11,439 bases of DNA from Candidatus Sabulitectum sp. (GTDB lineage Bacteria > Fermentibacterota > Fermentibacteria > Fermentibacterales > JCC-6), in assembly GCA_023136985.1 (NCBI GenBank), contig JAGLQD010000106.1:1-11439 (forward strand), given 5' to 3'. A model generated the notes under the pieces. That model saw only the letters and a program-made list of their open reading frames with translations, searched no databases and was not told the origin of the DNA. The position numbers and the translations under genes were made by a program. Positions 7,639 to 11,439 of this stretch are shown here, in pieces (positions within the stretch are counted from its first letter, which is position 1; each line of letters begins with the position of its first letter).

Positions 7639-9411
7639 TCAGTTAATTATTATGCTTTTGTTTATGACTTCTTCTCCAGAGGAAGAAGTTATTTTAAGGA
7701 TGTAGCTACCGGAAGGGAGTCTGTCACCGGGGAGTTCTGTCCAGACTATGTTGTTACTGCCCTCGTTCAGGTTAATCTCAGAATTCCTTACTAACCTGCC
7801 GGAAATATCATATGCCTGCACTAAACAAGCAGAGTCTCTGTTTACGAATACGCTGAGTATCTGGCTGTCTGATGCTGGATTAGGAGAGTTGGTAGCGCTG
7901 AAGTGAAGGGGCTCGAGAAGATCACAGCTGTTTGAAGAATGAGCACTGTAGTCGAGAGAAGGCAGAACCAAAGTATCATCTTTGTGAAGAGTTATGGCTA
8001 TTACCCCGGATTCTGATGTCCCATAATGATTCCCTGAATCTGGAGGTTCTCTCCATGAAGTAATCACATAGAGACTTGTTCCGTGCTGTATTGTTCTGAG
8101 GTCATGTGCCCAGTAATCTGTCATTCCAATTGTTTGCGGGAAATAGGTATGTTCGTCAAGGGCAAGGAACTGATCACCGCCTCCCCAGGGGACGAGAAAC
8201 TCACTGAAATCAATAGTTCTCAGACCGTCGACTCCATTTCCAGCATAGAGATGTATGTAGTCAGGAGATCCTTCGTAGCCACAAACATCAAGACCGAAAG
8301 TGACTGCTGGGATTTCCGATCCACTGGAGACTGAACCTGCCCCTGCGCCGTGCCAGGTAGTCCAGTCAGATGGCTTTGTGTCATCGTCCCACTGGAAAAC
8401 AAAAAGTGGGTTCTCTGGATCAGTAACATCATAGACCATTATTCCCATTGTCAGATTTGCAAAGAATAGAAGCTTGGAGTCGGAATTTGGACCTTCGTCG
8501 CACTCAAGAACAGCTCCTCTGTGAGCGTCACCAAGCTCCCCGCCATTGGACGAGCTGGAACTAGCCCAACCTCCCTGCTGAGCTGCGATACTTGATTCAA
8601 TAGGGAGATTAGTGCCTGAAGTTGTAGAATAGTCCCAGAGTGTGATTCCACCGTTATGACTTGTAAGATATGCATAGTCATTAACTTCATCAAAATAGAA
8701 ATGCTCGTAAGGTCTGCGCGGTACTTCGTTGTCGTTGTGTGCAAAGTACAGGTCAGGTAACTCAAACACACTATTTCCCTCAAACCTGTTTCTGATTTGA
8801 TTGAAGGATGATATACAGACAACATTTTCACCACCTCCGGCGAAACTTACAAGGTAATCACCATTATCAGGGTTCTTTGTGCAGTAGTAGACTTCCTCTG
8901 GTGTATAGCTAACTCCCTGAGCAAGCACAAATCCGCTATTGATGGTTACAAGCTCATGATTTGCATCTCTTGTCTCTAGTCTGACTATCATTATGTTACC
9001 GTTATTTGGAGTGCCTGGATTTGCAACAGCCGATCGCTCCACTATGGGTACTACCAGACACCACTCAGCTGTTCCGCTTATTGGAAGCTGCATGAATGTG
9101 GCATCGAAAGTGAAGTAATCATAGTCCATTGAGTTATCAGGAAATGTTATTGTTTCAACATTGCAAATTTGAGGAGTGCTGAAATCCAATTCAAAAATTG
9201 CGATGTCATTATCTCCCAAACTTATTGCTCCGAGAGTGACATTTGTGCTAAGCGTTCCCGAAGGTCTCCTGAATGTAACTTTGTCTACCGCAAGTTGTGG
9301 CCCGAAGTACAACAGATTAGAACCAAAGCTGTGATCGTCCTGAAAGTCAAGAAAATCCGCATTCGGTGTGGAGAACACTGCTAAATACAGCGTCAGTAGT
9401 AATTGTAACAT
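7639..9411 (-). CDS. Secreted beta-propeller-like (LVIVD-repeat-like) protein with T9SS-type sorting domain
   Basis: The protein has 590 residues from ATG at 9411. Residues 1 to about 18 (MLQLLLTLYLAVFSTPNA) form a signal-peptide-like hydrophobic segment, oddly without Lys or Arg at its start. The body contains repeated beta-rich units typical of LVIVD-like propellers, such as GGITLWDYS, GIMVYDVTDPENPLFVFQW and VDGLRTIDFSEFL. There is also a Ser-rich loop (WASSSSSNGG). From about 508 a type-A sorting domain is clear: NSPNPASDS, DISGR, LPSGSYILKI and a final basic/hydrophobic strand. It is probably exported and attached to or released from the surface. No catalytic motif is visible, so its function is unknown. 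An ATG at 9411 gives a 7-nt spacing from AGGAGG, better than the GTG just upstream. A terminator separates it from the upstream arylsulfotransferase-like gene, so it likely has its own promoter. Confidence 0.85.
   Translation of the reverse strand: MLQLLLTLYLAVFSTPNADFLDFQDDHSFGSNLLYFGPQLAVDKVTFRRPSGTLSTNVTLGAISLGDNDIAIFELDFSTPQICNVETITFPDNSMDYDYFTFDATFMQLPISGTAEWCLVVPIVERSAVANPGTPNNGNIMIVRLETRDANHELVTINSGFVLAQGVSYTPEEVYYCTKNPDNGDYLVSFAGGGENVVCISSFNQIRNRFEGNSVFELPDLYFAHNDNEVPRRPYEHFYFDEVNDYAYLTSHNGGITLWDYSTTSGTNLPIESSIAAQQGGWASSSSSNGGELGDAHRGAVLECDEGPNSDSKLLFFANLTMGIMVYDVTDPENPLFVFQWDDDTKPSDWTTWHGAGAGSVSSGSEIPAVTFGLDVCGYEGSPDYIHLYAGNGVDGLRTIDFSEFLVPWGGGDQFLALDEHTYFPQTIGMTDYWAHDLRTIQHGTSLYVITSWREPPDSGNHYGTSESGVIAITLHKDDTLVLPSLDYSAHSSNSCDLLEPLHFSATNSPNPASDSQILSVFVNRDSACLVQAYDISGRLVRNSEINLNEGSNNIVWTELPGDRLPSGSYILKITSSSGEEVINKSIIIN
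7664..7695 (+). terminator. Possible terminator for the four-gene operon, inside the end of the convergent gene
   Basis: ATGACTTCTTC (7664-7674) can pair with GAAGAAGTTAT (7682-7692), with one G-T pair and a 7-nt loop, and TTTT ends the element. It is AT-rich and overlaps the coding end of the minus-strand gene, so the pairing could be chance. No better plus-strand terminator was found near 7629. Confidence 0.3.
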
Positions 9412-9418
9412 CACTGAA

Positions 9419-9424
9419 CCTCCT
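9419..9424 (-). promoter_or_regulatory. Shine-Dalgarno site deciding the start of the secreted propeller gene
   Basis: On the minus strand AGGAGG (9424 down to 9419) is 7 nt from ATG at 9411 and only 4 nt from GTG at 9414. The spacing favours the ATG. Confidence 0.75.
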
Positions 9425-9436
9425 CATAAAATGTTT

Positions 9437-9465
9437 ACTTTGATGACATAGATTGTCAACAAAGT
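9437..9465 (+). repeat. Imperfect 12-bp dyad (possible operator or leader hairpin)
   Basis: ACTTTGATGACA (9437-9448) and TGTCAACAAAGT (9454-9465) are inverted copies with one mismatch around a 5-nt spacer. The dyad lies between the likely -10 box (9475-9480) and the SD (9419-9424) of the minus-strand propeller gene. It could bind a dimeric repressor or fold in the mRNA leader. There is no T-run, so it is unlikely to be a terminator. Confidence 0.55.
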
Positions 9466-9474
9466 TTATAGCAA

Positions 9475-9505
9475 ATTATATAGTGGTTATTAAGCAAAGT
9501 AACAA
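9475..9505 (-). promoter_or_regulatory. Candidate promoter for the secreted propeller gene
   Basis: On the minus strand a perfect TATAAT (9480 to 9475) lies 19 nt after TTGTTA (9505 to 9500), a 4-of-6 match to a -35 box with long spacing. It would give a leader of about 55 nt that contains the dyad. Promoter rules for this lineage are unknown. Confidence 0.35.
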
Positions 9506-9548
9506 GGTCTCAGGTGGAAGATTGCTGTTTAACAGAAGCCGAGATAGT

Positions 9549-9583
9549 AAAAAAGGGCATTTGAACTGTTTCAAATGCCCTTT
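9549..9583 (-). terminator. Rho-independent terminator of the arylsulfotransferase-like gene
   Basis: A perfect 14-bp stem (AAAGGGCATTTGAA with TTCAAATGCCCTTT, arms 9552-9565 and 9570-9583) has a 4-nt loop. On the minus strand it ends in six T residues (9554 to 9549), three of them within the stem. It begins 5 nt after the stop codon at 9589. Confidence 0.9.
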
Positions 9584-9588
9584 AAAAC

Positions 9589-10944
9589 CTATTGCAGCCA
9601 GCTCTCAATCTGTTCCGGTGGAATCCTCTCAGCATCAAAGAGAGTTGCAATCAGATCAAGGTTGTCTCCTGCTCGATGCGGGTTGTAATACTCCCACACA
9701 ATGTCGCCTTCCGGAGTAACCTCGAATGCCCTTCCCATCATGGCTTCTATTATTACAGTGTTTCCGTTAGGCAGCCTCTGACAGGATCCTGCGCCAACAG
9801 AATAGAACGGAAAATCCTCGCTCCCTCTGTAATACCAGAGCAATTCATTAGTAGCAGGATCAAATTGAAGAACTGTTGAGTTTTCTCCGTACCCCTGATT
9901 GTCATACACGAGCATCGTACCATCAGGGAGAACAGTTGGATGATGCTGCATTCTCCACATGTCAGATTCTGCCCAGTAAACTGATTCTTCCTCGATGTCA
10001 ACTGCGCAAACAAGGTCTATGGATCTGAAAGAGAGAATAACAGAACCCGGACGAAGCGGGCCGTCGTAGTTTTCAGGAAGCATTTCAGACCCAATAAACT
10101 CGATTGTGTTGCAGTGAAGAACATCGCCGCCGTCTGGCATTCTGCGTAGAACAGGTGCATACTTTGAATTTGCAAGCACATCAAGAGTTGATATCCAGTG
10201 AGTTCTGTTTCCCAGGGAATCAAGTATGCAGATGTAATCTTCTGAGATGTATTTGTCCGGATAGTATTCTTCATTAATATGTATATCTCTACCGATAACG
10301 TAAATATTTCCGTTGGCGTCAACATCTATATCATGATGCGCCCCGTTGTATTCACTTGTCCAGAGAATGTTTGAATCTTTGTCTAATTTAACAATACCTC
10401 CAGATTCAATCATCACTGTAATATCACCATTGTCTGCCAGAAGGGCACGCAGCCAAAAATCAATTGGAAGCTCCTGGTCCTGCGCATTTGGCCATATCCC
10501 ATAAAGTGACACTTCGCTGTTAAACCAGTTGTGAACAATTTCACCGTTCATATCCATAAGAGATATGCCAGGACCGTGGCCTGAAATCAGCAGGTTGTAT
10601 CCGGGGCAGGCTCTGGTTGTGTCATAAATGGTAACACTCATCTGAACAGGAGCCTCCTCGTAACCGGAAAGGTATCCCAGTGAACGAAGTAGCTCGAGTT
10701 GTTCCCTCTCAGCTTCAGTCATATTGTTTTCCTCAGCTGATATGGAGGTTCTGGCAGGCCACCAGGCTCCCGGAGGCATTGTTTCTTCCACTACTTCTGC
10801 TGGGGAATCATCAAAAGAATGGAGAACGTCTAACATCTTTTGCCGGATAAAACCACGATACTTGAATCCTGCAATTGCAATGATGACAACAAAAACTATT
10901 CCTGGGATGATGAATTTGCTCAACCTTTTACTGCTAGTTTTCAT
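9589..10944 (-). CDS. Membrane-anchored arylsulfotransferase (ASST)-family protein
   Basis: The protein has 451 residues from ATG at 10944. This start is chosen because AAGGAG lies 10 nt upstream and because it opens with a basic N-terminus (MKTSSKRLSK) followed by one transmembrane helix at about 11-27. This predicts a single anchor with the bulk in the periplasm. The segment LRSLGYLSGY at 86-95 resembles the C-terminal tail of sulfatases. From about 113 the protein resembles the arylsulfotransferase family's beta-propeller: GYNLLISGHG, GEIVHNW, AHHDIDVDANGNIY (His203-His204), QHHPTVLPDGTMLVYDN (His334-His335), then GNTVIIEAMMGRAFEVTPEGDIVWEY at about 394-419 (split here as GNTVIIEAMMGR and AFEVTPEGDIVWEY). 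True ASSTs transfer sulfate between phenols through a sulfohistidine. Whether these His residues are the catalytic ones cannot be decided without alignment. There is no sorting tail. The gene is monocistronic as far as seen, ending in a strong terminator. Confidence 0.83.
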   Translation of the reverse strand: MKTSSKRLSKFIIPGIVFVVIIAIAGFKYRGFIRQKMLDVLHSFDDSPAEVVEETMPPGAWWPARTSISAEENNMTEAEREQLELLRSLGYLSGYEEAPVQMSVTIYDTTRACPGYNLLISGHGPGISLMDMNGEIVHNWFNSEVSLYGIWPNAQDQELPIDFWLRALLADNGDITVMIESGGIVKLDKDSNILWTSEYNGAHHDIDVDANGNIYVIGRDIHINEEYYPDKYISEDYICILDSLGNRTHWISTLDVLANSKYAPVLRRMPDGGDVLHCNTIEFIGSEMLPENYDGPLRPGSVILSFRSIDLVCAVDIEEESVYWAESDMWRMQHHPTVLPDGTMLVYDNQGYGENSTVLQFDPATNELLWYYRGSEDFPFYSVGAGSCQRLPNGNTVIIEAMMGRAFEVTPEGDIVWEYYNPHRAGDNLDLIATLFDAERIPPEQIESWLQ

Positions 10945-10971
10945 AGCGGTTACTCTCCTTTGTATAGCGGT
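10943..10971. repeat. Direct repeat ATAGCGGT, 21 bp apart
   Basis: ATAGCGGT occurs at 10943-10950 and 10964-10971, exactly two helical turns apart. The first copy overlaps the start codon of the arylsulfotransferase-like gene, and the SD lies between the copies. It could be a regulator site or chance. Confidence 0.4.
10953..10960 (-). promoter_or_regulatory. Shine-Dalgarno site of the arylsulfotransferase-like gene
   Basis: On the minus strand AAGGAGAG (10960 down to 10953) is 8 nt from ATG at 10944. It rules out the longer reading from 11004, which would have no such site. Confidence 0.75.
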
Positions 10972-10995
10972 AAGTTTACTCGTAAATGAACACAA

Positions 10996-11001
10996 ATTAT
11001 A
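10996..11001 (-). promoter_or_regulatory. Candidate -10 box for the arylsulfotransferase-like gene
   Basis: On the minus strand TATAAT follows TTG directly (TTGTATAAT). It would place the transcript start near 10989, about 45 nt before the ATG. No convincing -35 box was found at 16-19 nt. A small palindrome, TTTACTCGTAAA (10975-10986), lies just downstream of the presumed start. The rest of the 136-nt gap shows nothing else I can support. Confidence 0.35.
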
Positions 11002-11080
11002 CAAGAACTTGGGGGCTACTGCATCTCATCATATAAATTTACTAAGTGGAGAATAAAATGCCGCAATTTATGCAGTGAAT

Positions 11081-11437
11081 CTATTTTTTGATTTTAAAAA
11101 GAAAATGACTAATTCTCGAAACTAGTATCTGGACAAGCTTAGCAGGCAGGGGGAGATGCTTTGTTGAAATAGAACCAGACCCTGTTTTTCTGGATTCAAT
11201 GATATAGAAAGTGAAGTATGAGACTTTGTTCTGGGATTGAAGCTCCATGTTGAGTTTAAAATTTGTGTACTTCCAGGCATGTAGTATCACCTTGAGACCG
11301 TGTTTTTTTGCGATGGGACGAAGTTTCTCTTTTAGCAAGTCTTTACCATTTACAATAGGAGAAGCAGCGAGAACAGCTGAATAACCTCCACCCTCAAGAT
11401 ATCTGCCTAGACCCTCCACAATCTTAATAGGAATATC
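11081..11437 (-). CDS. Unrecognised protein, C-terminal part (cut by the window edge)
   Basis: The frame is open to the right edge, so only the last 118 residues are seen, and the GTG at 11419 need not be the start. Visible text begins DIPIKIVEGLGRYLEGGGYS and continues with a mixed alpha/beta stretch (SAVLAASPIVNGKDLL, then HGLKVILHAW) that could be the end of a Rossmann- or TIM-like domain. The last 30 residues are basic and amphipathic (SRISHFLFKIKK), as in proteins that touch a membrane surface. I do not recognise the family; a glycosyltransferase is only a guess from envelope-gene neighbours. It ends 137 nt before the arylsulfotransferase-like ATG on the same strand. No clear terminator follows, so co-transcription is possible. 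Confidence 0.55.
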   Translation of the reverse strand, partial: DIPIKIVEGLGRYLEGGGYSAVLAASPIVNGKDLLKEKLRPIAKKHGLKVILHAWKYTNFKLNMELQSQNKVSYFTFYIIESRKTGSGSISTKHLPLPAKLVQILVSRISHFLFKIKK

Positions 11438-11439
11438 CA

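Noticed and set aside
9454..9459. TTGACA (minus strand) as a -35 box
   Set aside because: The matching -10 position holds only a poor box (AAACAT) and the transcript would begin at the SD. The bases are better explained as part of the dyad.
9453..9719. Plus-strand open frame over the terminator region
   Set aside because: It runs through the arylsulfotransferase-like terminator and the end of that gene; its sequence is non-coding in character.
10945..11004. Longer N-terminus of the arylsulfotransferase-like gene from ATG at 11004
   Set aside because: It would place 20 non-basic residues before the signal anchor and has no SD, whereas ATG at 10944 has a good one.
10724..11056. Plus-strand open frame of 110 residues over the start of the arylsulfotransferase-like gene
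   Set aside because: It overlaps a well-supported start, anchor helix and SD on the opposite strand.

Overview
The window looks like a piece of chromosome from an FCB-group (Bacteroidota-like) or candidate-phylum bacterium, for example Fermentibacteria/Aegiribacteria-like or Latescibacterota-like. This is an inference. It rests on two secreted proteins that end in type-A type IX secretion (T9SS)-like C-terminal sorting domains, on Gram-negative-style envelope genes, and on moderate GC with tightly packed genes and good AGGAG ribosome binding sites. Nothing here fixes the taxon: there is no rRNA or universal marker gene. No phage, transposon, tRNA or CRISPR sequence was seen.

Layout. Positions 2-1801 (+) hold the 3' part of a secreted papain-family (C1A) cysteine protease, with a lectin-like domain, a BACON/Ig-like domain, a MAM/jelly-roll-like domain and a sorting tail. 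It ends at a strong hairpin (1810-1838). Positions 1858-7629 (+) form a compact four-gene operon with gaps of 3, 22 and -1 nt: a cobalamin-binding radical SAM enzyme (TTG start), a membrane-anchored PEGA plus formylglycine-generating-enzyme-like protein (TTG start), a long-chain acyl-CoA synthetase, and a Wzx/MATE-type lipid-linked glycan flippase. Only 9 nt separate this operon from a convergent minus-strand block (7639-11439). Read in its own direction, that block has the end of an unrecognised gene (11437-11081), a membrane-anchored arylsulfotransferase-like beta-propeller protein (10944-9589) with a very good terminator, and a secreted beta-propeller-like protein with a sorting tail (9411-7639).

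How the parts may fit. Every gene that can be recognised concerns the cell envelope or secretion. The four-gene operon combines a radical tailoring enzyme, an acyl-activating enzyme, an envelope-anchored non-canonical FGE-fold protein and a flippase. That is consistent with building, modifying and exporting a lipid or lipid-linked product, but the product cannot be deduced. The FGE-like protein has Ser in place of one of the two copper-binding catalytic cysteines, so it is unlikely to be a normal sulfatase-activating enzyme. The most unusual things to follow up are this operon, the degenerate FGE domain, the sulfatase-tail-like segment in the arylsulfotransferase-like protein, and the 12-bp dyad in the leader of the 9411-7639 gene.
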